Shown here one piece after another: positions 48,954-59,198 of a stretch of 64,000 nucleotides of DNA. Position numbers and translations under genes: made by a program. The notes under the pieces are model-generated. The model saw only the letters and a program-made list of their open reading frames with translations, was not told where the DNA came from and ran no database searches. The stretch lies in assembly GCA_030830895.1 (NCBI GenBank), contig JAURMC010000005.1:62001-126000 (forward strand). The letters run 5' to 3'. Each line of letters begins with the position of its first letter. The first letter of the stretch is position 1. Origin of the DNA: Crocinitomicaceae bacterium. Its GTDB lineage: Bacteria > Bacteroidota > Bacteroidia > Flavobacteriales_D > Crocinitomicaceae.

Positions 48954-51900
48954 CCTACTCATTTTCATTTTCATTTGTTTTGGTCATACTTTTTTCAGCC
49001 AACAGGTTATAAACCATCATGTACCTTTCAATACGTCAAATCAAAACATGTGGGGGCCTAATTGGAGTCCTTTTTCCATAGATCAAGAAATCACCTTGTT
49101 CAATGTGCCTTGGAACACTTCTTTTAATACAGGAAATGCAATGATTGGTCAAGTTGCGGGCTTCTCTTTTGGGGCTGGTCTGCAAGGATCCATATCAGGA
49201 GTTATTGGTAGTAAAATTAGCCTGCTTGGTTTTACATCGGGAACCCTGGATGTGGATTATCCGATTGATGCTACAATTAACACCCCAACGGACAATACTT
49301 ATGACCAGGGAGATACCGTTACCGTAGCCACCAGTTATACCTTAGATCCGAGTGCAGAAATCACCTCATATTATCCATCTGCTGGAGAAGCGAAGTGGGA
49401 TGTTTATTTTCAATTGGGTGCTTCAGCAAGTGGTACGATTTGCGTTTTCAGCTGTGCCACGTTTCCCATTATTCCAGCATTCAATACCGGTCTAGTAAAC
49501 ATAAATATAGTTACGGCAAACGCGAATGGAGTTTCAATGCTTTCTGGCTTGGGAATAGGCCCATTATTTTCTCAGCCTTTTTTACCATATCCTTTACCCG
49601 AGGCACTTGGCGATTACGGATTGTCAGGTGAAATCACGATTCCATACGTAAATACAGCAAGTTCGATCAATGGAACGCAACTAGATGCCTGCGGAGATTC
49701 AACTTATTTTAATTTGAACCTAAACGTTTTTGATTTAATCGGTGCAATGAACATCCCCTATGTTAGTGCAATTATGGCAAATTTAGCCGGAACAGCGAAT
49801 TTTGGAATTGCCGAAGTAAGTTGGAATTTTTTTGATGCGAGTTTTGATGCCAATATTACTAACAACCAATGCTTTAATTTCGACCCTACTGTTTATGTTT
49901 CCTTTGCATTCCCTGTTCCCGTAAGTTATCGAATTGTAAACCCCTCAAATAACACTGCCGGACCTTGGGCAACCAGTAGCATTATTAATTTTCCAGTTGG
50001 CATGAATTTACAATACAAATTCCCCTGCTATTTTGAAACATTAAACATTACACCTACCTATACCATTAATGGAACCGTAACCAATCATACATATGATGTA
50101 GTAAGTTTTGAATTTTTAATGAGTGCATTAGAATTTGGATTTAGTATCCCTGCTGTAGAAATAACCCCGGCGATTTATGTACCTGAAATTTGTATTCCTA
50201 TTTATTATCCTTGTGGTGCTTATTGGTTTGGTATTAATTGGTGCTCTACCCAAGCTTGCACTCCTTCCTTTACTATTCCTGCAATTGGATGGCCTGGATA
50301 TACTTTTAGTGTTGGTCCCGTTTGGTCTACTTCTATTCCCATCGGTTCCTTCTCTTATGACTGGTTCAATCAGACATGGTCGTTAGGTGGGTTTCAAGCC
50401 TACAGCTTTAGTTCTTTTTCTATGACCGCCAATGTGCTGTCTGCTACAGCGACCTCTACTAACGTAAGTTGTCATGGAGGCTCGGACGGCTCTGTAGCAC
50501 TAAACTTTAACCATGTCGCCTATCCATTAACTTATTTATGGACTAATGGATCTACAGCGCCCACCTTATCTAACGTAACGGCCAACTCATATCAAGCACA
50601 AATTACAGATGCGAACGGTTGTCAATTATTAACCGGAGGTATTGTGGCCCAACCTGAATATCCATTGCTAACAAATTTACAAACGACGAATGTCTCTTGT
50701 TTTAATGGCGTCTCAAACGGTGCTGTAAATGCTTTTGTTTCAGGCGGTACTCCCCCATACACTTACAATTGGAATAACGGGGCCTTAACTGAAGATCTTA
50801 TGAATATCGGAACAGGTAATTATACAATTACCGTTACAGATGTAAACAATTGTACCACTAGTAATTCTGCTACTATTACCGCTCCTAGTGACCTTGTGCA
50901 ATCTGCTTCCATTATTAATGTTAATTGTGTTGGAGGAAGCAATGGTGCTATAGATGTAACTACTACAGGTGGCGTTACCCCATATTCCTTTTCTTGGAGT
51001 ACAGGGCAAATTACCGAAGACATCCAAGGCTTAAGTGCGGGGACGTATACCTTAACTATTACCGATACAAACAATTGTACGGACATTCAAACCTATGTGG
51101 TTGCTGAGCCAAACACCTCAATCAGCTTGAGCTCGAACGTGACTAATGTGTCATGTTACGGAGGTTCGACAGGATTTATTGATATTACTACCTCCGGAGG
51201 CACGCCTGGTTACACTTTCCAATGGAGCGCTAATAATGGCATAGTTATTCCTCAGACTACTGAGGATGTCTCTAATCTTCCTGTTGGTGTGTATACCGTT
51301 AACGCTACCGATGCCAACGGATGTTCAAGCAGCCTGACCGCTTCAATTAGCCAACCATTACAAGCATTACATTCCGCTCCACAACTTTCGCACATTACAT
51401 GTTTCAATGGAACGAATGGCGCCATTCAACCACTGATTACTGGAGGCACTGCTCCATATACATATGCTTGGTCGAATGCTACCGGTGCAAATATTTTAAG
51501 CAACGTGGCAGCTGGTTCATATTCCCTCAATATCATCGACGCAAACAACTGCTCAGCGACATTTAATTATATCCTTTCACAACCTAACTCAGCCTTATCT
51601 GTAGTGTTAAATGGTAGCAATGTGTTGTGTTTTGGCGATGCATCAGGTTCGGCAAACGCATTAATTTCTGGGGGAACTTCTCCATATATCTTGTCTTGGT
51701 CCAACGGCTCTACCAATACATCAATACAAAATATATTGGCAGGAACTTATAATATTTCAGTAACTGATTCACAAGGGTGTTTGGAAAGTCAATCCATCAC
51801 AATAACAGAACCAGCGGCTCCACTTAATGTATCGACTCTCTCAACTATGGTAGATTGTTTTGGCAATCAAAGTGGCTCAATTGATGCATCCATTACTGGA

Positions 51901-53487
51901 GGCACCGCACCTTACTCATCAGTTTGGATCAATCAAAATTCACAAATTTTTGCCTCGTCAGCCGAAGATTTATCCTTTGTAGGTATTGGAAACTATCTTA
52001 CTATCGTAACTGACAGCCAAGGTTGTGTTGATTCGTCTGCGGCAATCATAACACAACCTGCTGCCTTATCAATTTCCAATTCTACCCTTCACGTTCTCTG
52101 CTATGGGGACAACACCGGATCGGTGAATGCAAACGTATCAGGTGGCACACTACCTTATACGTATGCTTGGAGTAATGGTGCATTGACCGAAGACCTAAAT
52201 ACAATCCCTTCAGGTTCATACACCCTAACAGTGCTTGATGCGAACGGTTGTACTGAAACAATGAATGTAGAAGTTATTCAGCCAATTGCCCCATTGTCCA
52301 TAATTACCGAATCTACATATATAAACTGTTTTGGCCTGAGTACTGGATCGGCTAATGCAACGGCAGTTGGAGGTACCGCCCCATACCAATATACTTGGAG
52401 CAACGGAGGAATTACTTCAAGCATCAGCGATGTCCCCGCAGGAGTTTATTCGATAACCGTTACGGATTATCACGGATGTACGGCCTTTAGTGGAGCAAAT
52501 GTTATGCAGCCTCTACAAGCATTAAATTTGTCGGTAAATGTTACTGAACCAACTTGTTATGGGTATTCCAACGGGAATATTGAAATGACGATTACCGGAG
52601 GTACGCAGCCGTATTACTTTAATTGGGGGAATGAAAATAACATATTACTTAACAACCCAAGCGAGCGATTGGATTCCATCGCTGTTGGTACATATCTGTT
52701 CGTTATCACGGACGATCGCGGATGTGTGGTAGATACAATTGTACAAGTAAACGAACCCACGCCGTTAAACATTGGAATCCAAACAACGGATGCACTGTGT
52801 TATCAAGGCGCTTCAGGATTGGTAGACTTAACAGTAACTGGGGCAACCCCTCCTTATCAGTTTAATTGGAATGATGGTCAATTCCTAACAGAAGATTTAT
52901 CCAATTTGTCTGCAGGAAATTATATGGTTCAAATCACAGACAATCAGGGTTGTATAGATTCAATTGCTGGAGTTGTTAACCAACCTGACTCTATCCTAAT
53001 TAGTACAGAAATTATTAACGTGAGTTGTGTTGATCAAGAAGATGGGGCGATTTCGTTAACAGTGAACGGAGGTATTTCGCCGTACAGTTTTGCATGGTCT
53101 TCCGGTGAAAATGTTCCATCCATTTCAAACTTGATGGCTGGATATTATTTCTCTACTATAACGGATGATAACTCCTGCATTGCAACGATCACGGTGGAAG
53201 TATTACCTAGTACAATTCCTTGTGTAAATCCAGTAAATACCTTTACCCCAAATGGAGATTTATATAATGATACTTGGGTTATTGATAACATGTATTTATA
53301 TCCTAAAGCCTCGATTCAAGTATTTAACAAATGGGGTAATCTTGTATTCAGATCAGAAGGACTTTACACACCATGGGATGGAACATACAACAATAATCCG
53401 TTGCCATCTGAGGTTTATTACTACATCATTGAACTCAATGACCCAACCACATCAAAACTTACAGGTACCTTGACCATTATTCGCTAA
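48943..53487 (+). CDS. SprB-like T9SS type B adhesin, 12 SprB repeats
   Basis: A 1514-residue protein with a signal peptide (LLIFIFICFGHTFFSQQ). Residues ~20-495 are a unique aromatic- and Gly-rich domain that I cannot place; it contains a Cys-rich segment around CIPIYYPCGAYWFGINWC. Residues ~499-1427 are 12 SprB repeats of about 77 residues: TNVSCHGGSDGS, GGTxPYTYxWSNG, TEDLxNLxAGxYTVTVTDxNGC. The last ~87 residues are a gliding-motility-associated (type B) sorting domain: NTFTPNGDLYNDTWVID, FNKWGNLVFRS, YYYIIELND, TGTLTIIR. Export would use SprA, with the SprF-like protein at 56621 as partner. SprB of Flavobacterium johnsoniae is the mobile gliding adhesin; whether this cell glides cannot be told from the window. 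Confidence 0.93.
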   Translation: MKNNLLIFIFICFGHTFFSQQVINHHVPFNTSNQNMWGPNWSPFSIDQEITLFNVPWNTSFNTGNAMIGQVAGFSFGAGLQGSISGVIGSKISLLGFTSGTLDVDYPIDATINTPTDNTYDQGDTVTVATSYTLDPSAEITSYYPSAGEAKWDVYFQLGASASGTICVFSCATFPIIPAFNTGLVNINIVTANANGVSMLSGLGIGPLFSQPFLPYPLPEALGDYGLSGEITIPYVNTASSINGTQLDACGDSTYFNLNLNVFDLIGAMNIPYVSAIMANLAGTANFGIAEVSWNFFDASFDANITNNQCFNFDPTVYVSFAFPVPVSYRIVNPSNNTAGPWATSSIINFPVGMNLQYKFPCYFETLNITPTYTINGTVTNHTYDVVSFEFLMSALEFGFSIPAVEITPAIYVPEICIPIYYPCGAYWFGINWCSTQACTPSFTIPAIGWPGYTFSVGPVWSTSIPIGSFSYDWFNQTWSLGGFQAYSFSSFSMTANVLSATATSTNVSCHGGSDGSVALNFNHVAYPLTYLWTNGSTAPTLSNVTANSYQAQITDANGCQLLTGGIVAQPEYPLLTNLQTTNVSCFNGVSNGAVNAFVSGGTPPYTYNWNNGALTEDLMNIGTGNYTITVTDVNNCTTSNSATITAPSDLVQSASIINVNCVGGSNGAIDVTTTGGVTPYSFSWSTGQITEDIQGLSAGTYTLTITDTNNCTDIQTYVVAEPNTSISLSSNVTNVSCYGGSTGFIDITTSGGTPGYTFQWSANNGIVIPQTTEDVSNLPVGVYTVNATDANGCSSSLTASISQPLQALHSAPQLSHITCFNGTNGAIQPLITGGTAPYTYAWSNATGANILSNVAAGSYSLNIIDANNCSATFNYILSQPNSALSVVLNGSNVLCFGDASGSANALISGGTSPYILSWSNGSTNTSIQNILAGTYNISVTDSQGCLESQSITITEPAAPLNVSTLSTMVDCFGNQSGSIDASITGGTAPYSSVWINQNSQIFASSAEDLSFVGIGNYLTIVTDSQGCVDSSAAIITQPAALSISNSTLHVLCYGDNTGSVNANVSGGTLPYTYAWSNGALTEDLNTIPSGSYTLTVLDANGCTETMNVEVIQPIAPLSIITESTYINCFGLSTGSANATAVGGTAPYQYTWSNGGITSSISDVPAGVYSITVTDYHGCTAFSGANVMQPLQALNLSVNVTEPTCYGYSNGNIEMTITGGTQPYYFNWGNENNILLNNPSERLDSIAVGTYLFVITDDRGCVVDTIVQVNEPTPLNIGIQTTDALCYQGASGLVDLTVTGATPPYQFNWNDGQFLTEDLSNLSAGNYMVQITDNQGCIDSIAGVVNQPDSILISTEIINVSCVDQEDGAISLTVNGGISPYSFAWSSGENVPSISNLMAGYYFSTITDDNSCIATITVEVLPSTIPCVNPVNTFTPNGDLYNDTWVIDNMYLYPKASIQVFNKWGNLVFRSEGLYTPWDGTYNNNPLPSEVYYYIIELNDPTTSKLTGTLTIIR

Positions 53488-53489
53488 AT

Positions 53490-56400
53490 ATGAAGTACAT
53501 AAAGACATTTTTCTTTTCATTAATATTTTTCCTTACTTGGGGAATTAATACCCCACCACCTTGCCCATCATTGATTATGTCTGGATCAAATGTTAGTTGT
53601 TTTGGCCAGTCTAATGGTTCAGCCTTGGTTTCTGTTTCGGGTGGCAGTGGAAACTATTCTATAAGTTGGTCAAACGGAAATAATACGGCTAGTAATTTCG
53701 GACTAGGTGTAGGGACATATACCGTTAATGTTATTGACAATATTTCAGGGTGTTCCGTAAATGGAGCTTATGTAGTATCTGCACCAAGCCCTATAAGTAA
53801 TTCTGGTGTAATTTCAAATGTAAATTGTTTTGGAGGATCGACAGGTGGCGTAAATATTACACCCTTAGGTGGAACGGCTCCCTATTCATATGTTTGGACG
53901 AACTCCTTGGGAAATACTGTTTCGACAATACAAGATTTATCCAACGTTTCCGCAGGAACATATACCGTTCAAATTACAGACAATAATGGGTGTACCTTAT
54001 CCAACAGTTATCAAGTGACACAACCGAATCAAATGTTAAACAATTCAGCGGTACTTAGTAATGTAAGTTGCTACAGTGGAACCAATGGTTCAATCGATTT
54101 ACAGGTATGGGGAGGAACCGTTCCATATACCTATTTGTGGAATACAGGCTCAAGCAACCAAGACATCACGGGACTAACCGTAGGTAATTATTCTGTTACG
54201 ATTACTGACAACAAAGGATGTATGAAAACATCGAATTACAGTATAACACAACCAACAATTATTACTTCCCAAATGAACCCGACAACGGTTTCATGTTTTG
54301 GGTTCTCCAATGGAATTGCATCGGTCACAGCAAGTGGCGGAACCCCTCCGTATGACTACAATTGGCAAAATACCAATACGGTATATGCACAAAATAGTGC
54401 CACACTAACTAACGTGCCTTCAGATACCTATACCGTACAAATAACAGATGCCAACGGTTGTACTATTTCCAATTCAACCACGATAACTCAGCCAAGTGTA
54501 GTTTCTAGCTCATTGACATTTACAAATGTTAGTTGTCATGGAGGTAACGATGGAAATATTAATTTAAGTGTTAGTGGAGGGATTGCTCCATACGTATATG
54601 CATGGGTAAATGCCTCTAATCAGAATATAGCAGTATCTCAAGATTTACTTCAAATTCCAGCAGATACCTTTACGGTTACCATTACAGATGCCAATGGATG
54701 TATTTCATCGATGAACCAAATAATATCAGAACCTGAATTTCCATTGACCTCTACTTCAAATGTTACAAACGTTTTATGTTTTGGTAATTCTACAGGCACA
54801 ATTTCAATAAATGCCCTAGGTGGAACAGTCCCTTACACATATAATTGGTTAAGCGGACAAAATACATCAACCATTTCAAACTTAACCGCCGGATCTTATT
54901 CCTTTACTATCACGGACTTTAATGGATGTAATACTTCAGGTATTTTGAATGTTACTCAGCCTAATGCTCCATTGAGTATTACAAACTCATTGGTAAATGT
55001 TACATGTAATGGTTTCATGGATGGGTCCATTAATACCTCTGTGTCTGGAGGGACATTACCTTATGATTTCAATTGGTCGAACAGCATTTATTTATTAGCA
55101 TATAACACCGAGGATTTAATTTCAATTCCCGCAGAAACGTATACTGTACTTGTAGTTGATAATCATGGGTGTTCAATTGCAGATACCTTTACAATAACAG
55201 AACCAACTGCATTAAATAATTCTATAATTGGGGTTAATATACTGTGTCATGGTGAAAGTACAGGAAGCATTAATTTGAGTGTATTTGGAGCAACTCCACC
55301 TTATTCATATGTTTGGAATAATGGCATCACATCTGAAGATCAAACTTCCGTTCCAGCTGGTTCATACCAAGTAACGATAACTGATGCAAATGGGTGTATA
55401 AAACTTGACTCTATCGAGTTATCAGAACCACTATTTCCAATTACCTATTCCTACACAACGTCAGAAGTTACTTGCCGAGATGGTAACAACGGTTCTATTG
55501 AATTAATGGTTTCCGGCGGTACTCCACTATATACATATAGCTGGACTAATGGATCAAATAATGCCTTAAACGACTCTCTTACTGCAGGAGTATATTCATT
55601 CCTTGTAACGGATGCCAATGGCTGCACCGTTATCGATTCAATCACTATTTCTCAACCAGATGCGCTTACAATCAACGAATTAATAACCCCTGTTTCTTGT
55701 TATGGATTCAGCGATGGGGTCATTGATTTGACTACCCTTGGCGGAACACCTCCCTATCAGTTTACTTGGTTTAATTCTACGTTTGCCTTATCTGCGCAAA
55801 CGGAAGATTTAATAGACTTCCCAAAGGACACTTATCAAGTTGAAATTATTGATTCCAATGGTTGTTTTTATGAATATTTCCTAATGCTTCCTCAGCCTGA
55901 CTCACTCTACATTACCACAAATGAAATAATGGTAACGTGTTATGGCGGGTCGGATGGCGCGATTGATATCTCTGTATTCGGAGGAAACCCCGGATATATC
56001 TTTCTTTGGTCCAATGGTGAAACAACCGAGGACATTAATGATTTAACTGCGGGAATATATGACGTACTTGTTTCCGACACAAAGAATTGTATAGACTCTG
56101 CGGAGATTATTATTATTTCACCAGAACCAATAAGCAGTAACATTACGACCACAGCCGTAAGTTGTATAGACCAAGCAGATGGTAGCGCCTTGGTAGAAGC
56201 AACAGGTGGTGTTGGGTCATTTACTTATTTGTGGTCAAATGGAACGACAAATTCACTCAATGAATCTTTGTCTAATACCCTGTATTCAGTGCTTATTACG
56301 GATGCTTTAGGATGTACAGGAATCGATTCTGTAATCGTTCCTATTAACCCAATTGCTTGTATTGATCCAGTAAATTGCTTTACACCAAATGACGACCAAA

Positions 56401-56624
56401 TAAACGATACTTGGGTGATTGATAATTTGGAATTATATCCTGATTTAAGCCTAACCATTTTCAACAAATGGGGAAATTTAGTATTTGAACAAAAGGGCAC
56501 CTATTCGCCATGGGACGGAACTTACGACACCAAAGAATTGCCAGCTGGAACCTACTATTACATCATTAATTTAAATTATTTAGACAGAGCTCCTGTCACT
56601 GGAACAATCAACATTTTAAAATGA
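53490..56624 (+). CDS. Second SprB-like T9SS type B adhesin, 12 SprB repeats
   Basis: A 1044-residue protein starting two bases after the previous stop. The signal peptide is TFFFSLIFFLTWGINT; repeats begin almost at once. Residues ~28-955 are 12 SprB repeats, and the last ~88 residues are a type B sorting domain (NCFTPNDDQINDTWVIDN, FNKWGNLVFEQKG, TGTINILK) closely similar to that of its neighbour. It therefore equals the neighbour without the ~480-residue N-terminal domain and looks like a tandem duplicate that lost, or never had, that domain. Its stop overlaps the start of the SprF-like gene by four bases (ATGA). Confidence 0.93.
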   Translation: MKYIKTFFFSLIFFLTWGINTPPPCPSLIMSGSNVSCFGQSNGSALVSVSGGSGNYSISWSNGNNTASNFGLGVGTYTVNVIDNISGCSVNGAYVVSAPSPISNSGVISNVNCFGGSTGGVNITPLGGTAPYSYVWTNSLGNTVSTIQDLSNVSAGTYTVQITDNNGCTLSNSYQVTQPNQMLNNSAVLSNVSCYSGTNGSIDLQVWGGTVPYTYLWNTGSSNQDITGLTVGNYSVTITDNKGCMKTSNYSITQPTIITSQMNPTTVSCFGFSNGIASVTASGGTPPYDYNWQNTNTVYAQNSATLTNVPSDTYTVQITDANGCTISNSTTITQPSVVSSSLTFTNVSCHGGNDGNINLSVSGGIAPYVYAWVNASNQNIAVSQDLLQIPADTFTVTITDANGCISSMNQIISEPEFPLTSTSNVTNVLCFGNSTGTISINALGGTVPYTYNWLSGQNTSTISNLTAGSYSFTITDFNGCNTSGILNVTQPNAPLSITNSLVNVTCNGFMDGSINTSVSGGTLPYDFNWSNSIYLLAYNTEDLISIPAETYTVLVVDNHGCSIADTFTITEPTALNNSIIGVNILCHGESTGSINLSVFGATPPYSYVWNNGITSEDQTSVPAGSYQVTITDANGCIKLDSIELSEPLFPITYSYTTSEVTCRDGNNGSIELMVSGGTPLYTYSWTNGSNNALNDSLTAGVYSFLVTDANGCTVIDSITISQPDALTINELITPVSCYGFSDGVIDLTTLGGTPPYQFTWFNSTFALSAQTEDLIDFPKDTYQVEIIDSNGCFYEYFLMLPQPDSLYITTNEIMVTCYGGSDGAIDISVFGGNPGYIFLWSNGETTEDINDLTAGIYDVLVSDTKNCIDSAEIIIISPEPISSNITTTAVSCIDQADGSALVEATGGVGSFTYLWSNGTTNSLNESLSNTLYSVLITDALGCTGIDSVIVPINPIACIDPVNCFTPNDDQINDTWVIDNLELYPDLSLTIFNKWGNLVFEQKGTYSPWDGTYDTKELPAGTYYYIINLNYLDRAPVTGTINILK

Positions 56625-57577
56625 GAAATACACTATATACCATCGCGATTCTGTTAGGAATTACCCTTCAAGTAAACGCCCAGCAAGTCTCCTTAAATTC
56701 GCAATATTTATTCAATGAATATATTCTTAATCCGGGTGCGGTTGGATCCAAGGACTATACACCGGTTCAGTTGAATTTCAGAAAACAATGGACTAATTTT
56801 CCAGGTGCACCTACTACTCAATTTCTAACTGCCCATGGTGGAGTAGCAGATAAAATGGGGATAGGAGCAAATATTTACAACGATTTAGCTGGTCCAAGTA
56901 GAAGAACTGGTGTGACATTTTCGGGTGCTTATCACCTACAATTAGATAAAGCGTATAATCACAAATTAGGCTTGGGGTTAGGTTTATCATTCACTCAACA
57001 TTTTATTGATATAAATAAACTTGACACCTATGTTGATAATGATCCAACGGTGCTTAAAGGATTCAACAATCAATTTGTTCCCGATGCCAATGCTGGTATT
57101 TTTTATCATTACAAGAACAAAGGTTTTGCAGGCATTTCAGCCTATAACCTGGTTCAAGTAAGTCGTGACTTATTCAACTTCGATTCAAGTATTAACAGCC
57201 CCTTGGTTCGTCATTATTATTTTATTGGTGGATATCATTTTGAAATCACCAAGAACTTTGGCATAAAGCCAACCATCATGGCTCAAGCAATTGAAGCGGG
57301 AGTATTTCAAATTGATGGAACCTTACTCTTTACCTTTAATAAGTACTTTTGGATAGGAGGTTCATACAGACACAATGCTGATTTGGTAGGATTAATTGGG
57401 GGGCAAGTAGGACCGCTAAAATTTGGATATTCCTATGATTTTACTTTGTCTGATATTGCTAGATATTCTAATGGGTCGCACGAAGTATTTTTGGAATTAC
57501 AGATTCGAACAAAGAAAACAGAAGACACTTCAATTCCTTGGTTAAAAAGAAATAGGATATACAATACGGGTAATTAA
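56621..57577 (+). CDS. PorP/SprF family outer-membrane protein
   Basis: A 318-residue predicted barrel with a signal peptide (TIAILLGITLQVNAQQ) and the full PorP/SprF signature: YLFNEYILNPGAVGSKDYTPVQLNFRKQW, NFPGAPTTQ, KMGIGANIYNDLAGP. In F. johnsoniae SprF is required for surface display of SprB, a type B cargo. Its place right after two type B adhesins indicates the same role here. It overlaps the upstream gene by four bases and the OmpA-family gene by one (TAATG), so the whole set is one translational unit. Confidence 0.94.
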   Translation: MRNTLYTIAILLGITLQVNAQQVSLNSQYLFNEYILNPGAVGSKDYTPVQLNFRKQWTNFPGAPTTQFLTAHGGVADKMGIGANIYNDLAGPSRRTGVTFSGAYHLQLDKAYNHKLGLGLGLSFTQHFIDINKLDTYVDNDPTVLKGFNNQFVPDANAGIFYHYKNKGFAGISAYNLVQVSRDLFNFDSSINSPLVRHYYFIGGYHFEITKNFGIKPTIMAQAIEAGVFQIDGTLLFTFNKYFWIGGSYRHNADLVGLIGGQVGPLKFGYSYDFTLSDIARYSNGSHEVFLELQIRTKKTEDTSIPWLKRNRIYNTGN

Positions 57578-59196
57578 TGAAGGTTCTTTTCTCCATTTTT
57601 ATTTTTACGGCATTTGTTAGTATAGGGCAGACGCTTGAAGAAGCAGATCAATTATTTAATCGCTATGAATATTCGAAAGCAATTAATACCTATGAGAAGC
57701 ACCTTGGGAATAATAAGCTCTCATTAAATCAAGTTAAAAATTTAACTTTTTCTTATTTCAGTGTTGGTGATTTTGATCGAACTTACAGCATGACCGATTC
57801 CTTGGTGAAATCTTCGAATATCGAGTCATTTTTCATCTACGCACACGGATATTCTGCCTATGCCATAGGAAAGTATGATGTAGCTAAAAAGTATCTGACA
57901 ATCTATCGATCGAAGGAAAAAAACACAGACTTAGATCAATTAATAAAGGCAACCGAAGAGATTAATTCATGGAATAAAGAACCAATTGAATATCTTTCCT
58001 CATTTTCAAATAATAGCGCTCGAGCTGAGTCGTCAGTAGCCGTTTGGAAAGGGCGCTTGATAAGTTTAAAAGAAAAGGGAATTACAAAAACCGCAGAAAG
58101 CGACAAACTTTCCGATTTATCCAGTTCTGAGTTCTTGTACAAGGTGCCGTATTTAGTTAATTCATCTGACTCGGCTTGGCAAGAAATTATTATAATGAAT
58201 CCGCCTATTCGATATATGACATTAAATGCCATTTCAATAAGTGAACAAGGAACTGTACTTTGTAATGTTAGCGGTTACGACCAAAACGGAAAGTATGTCG
58301 AACCGAAAAATTACATCGGAATGCTTACTGACAAATTAACCCTTGAAAACTTAAATCTTTTTCTTCCCGATGATAGTCTATTATTCACCGGAATAGCCAT
58401 CAACCAGAGTGGAAATCAGGCTGTATTTAGCGCGAAATCAAGATTACAAAAAGACAGTGACTTATATACTTCAGAATTAATAGATGGTAAATGGTCTAGG
58501 CCCACTCTTGCCATTTCATGGAATACAAGCGGAAACGAAGCTTTTCCAGTATTTAGCGGAGACTCAACCCTTTATTTTTCGAGTGATGGAAGGATGGGAT
58601 ATGGTGGATTAGACATCTACGCTGCCCAAATTAGCTCTGCAATGGATGGCATAGTTACACATCTCCCATTTCCGATCAATAGTGCATCAGATGATTTTGG
58701 TATGTGTAAAATTAATTCTGACTCTTTAGTCTTTACCTCTAATAGAGTTAATGGCCATGGAGATGATGATGTTTGGAAATATATTTACCCTAAAATTCCA
58801 GAAATAGTAATTATAAAGGACAGCGTTGATACATTGCCAAATATCCCGTATGTAAGTGTAAAAAACATGGTTTTTTACTTTGATTTTGACAGTTATTCTG
58901 TTAAGGAAATTCCGGACAGCCTTTCTGAATTCATTTCATTTTTAAATACTAAAGAAGCATATAAACTAATATTAGTTGGGCGAACGGATCACAATGGGTC
59001 CTTAAAATACAACAATAATTTGGGAGAAATGCGTGCTAAAGCCGTGGCCAATTTACTCATTGCTAAAGGTGTTGATTCTAACAAATTACAATTAATCTCT
59101 AAAGGTAAAACTGATCCAATTGTTCGTTGCTCTCCTTGCGATGCTGCATCCAACGCGAAAAATAGAGTCGTTAATATTGACATAGTTATTCCCTAG
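57577..59196 (+). CDS. OmpA-family protein with PD40-like propeller
   Basis: A 539-residue protein with a signal peptide (LFSIFIFTAFVSIGQ). Residues ~20-130 are TPR-like helices (EEADQLFNRYEYSKAINTYE). Residues ~190-410 contain PD40/WD40-like blades (FPVFSGDSTLYFSSDGRMGYGG, DDFGMCKINSDSLVFTSNR, HGDDDVW). Residues ~430-539 are an OmpA peptidoglycan-binding domain (YFDFDSYSVKEIPDSL, VGRTDHNGSLKYNN, GEMRAKAVANLLIAKG). This is the layout of PorE, a T9SS periplasmic component, and of OmpA proteins often found after porP/sprF genes. It probably anchors the SprF-like protein to peptidoglycan. No barrel is present, so it is likely periplasmic. Confidence 0.92.
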   Translation: MKVLFSIFIFTAFVSIGQTLEEADQLFNRYEYSKAINTYEKHLGNNKLSLNQVKNLTFSYFSVGDFDRTYSMTDSLVKSSNIESFFIYAHGYSAYAIGKYDVAKKYLTIYRSKEKNTDLDQLIKATEEINSWNKEPIEYLSSFSNNSARAESSVAVWKGRLISLKEKGITKTAESDKLSDLSSSEFLYKVPYLVNSSDSAWQEIIIMNPPIRYMTLNAISISEQGTVLCNVSGYDQNGKYVEPKNYIGMLTDKLTLENLNLFLPDDSLLFTGIAINQSGNQAVFSAKSRLQKDSDLYTSELIDGKWSRPTLAISWNTSGNEAFPVFSGDSTLYFSSDGRMGYGGLDIYAAQISSAMDGIVTHLPFPINSASDDFGMCKINSDSLVFTSNRVNGHGDDDVWKYIYPKIPEIVIIKDSVDTLPNIPYVSVKNMVFYFDFDSYSVKEIPDSLSEFISFLNTKEAYKLILVGRTDHNGSLKYNNNLGEMRAKAVANLLIAKGVDSNKLQLISKGKTDPIVRCSPCDAASNAKNRVVNIDIVIP

Positions 59197-59198
59197 TC

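Noticed and set aside
40853..56624. Possible CRISPR or DNA tandem repeats
   Set aside because: Repeats are at protein level, 77-90 residues long and divergent in DNA; there are no short identical repeats with spacers.
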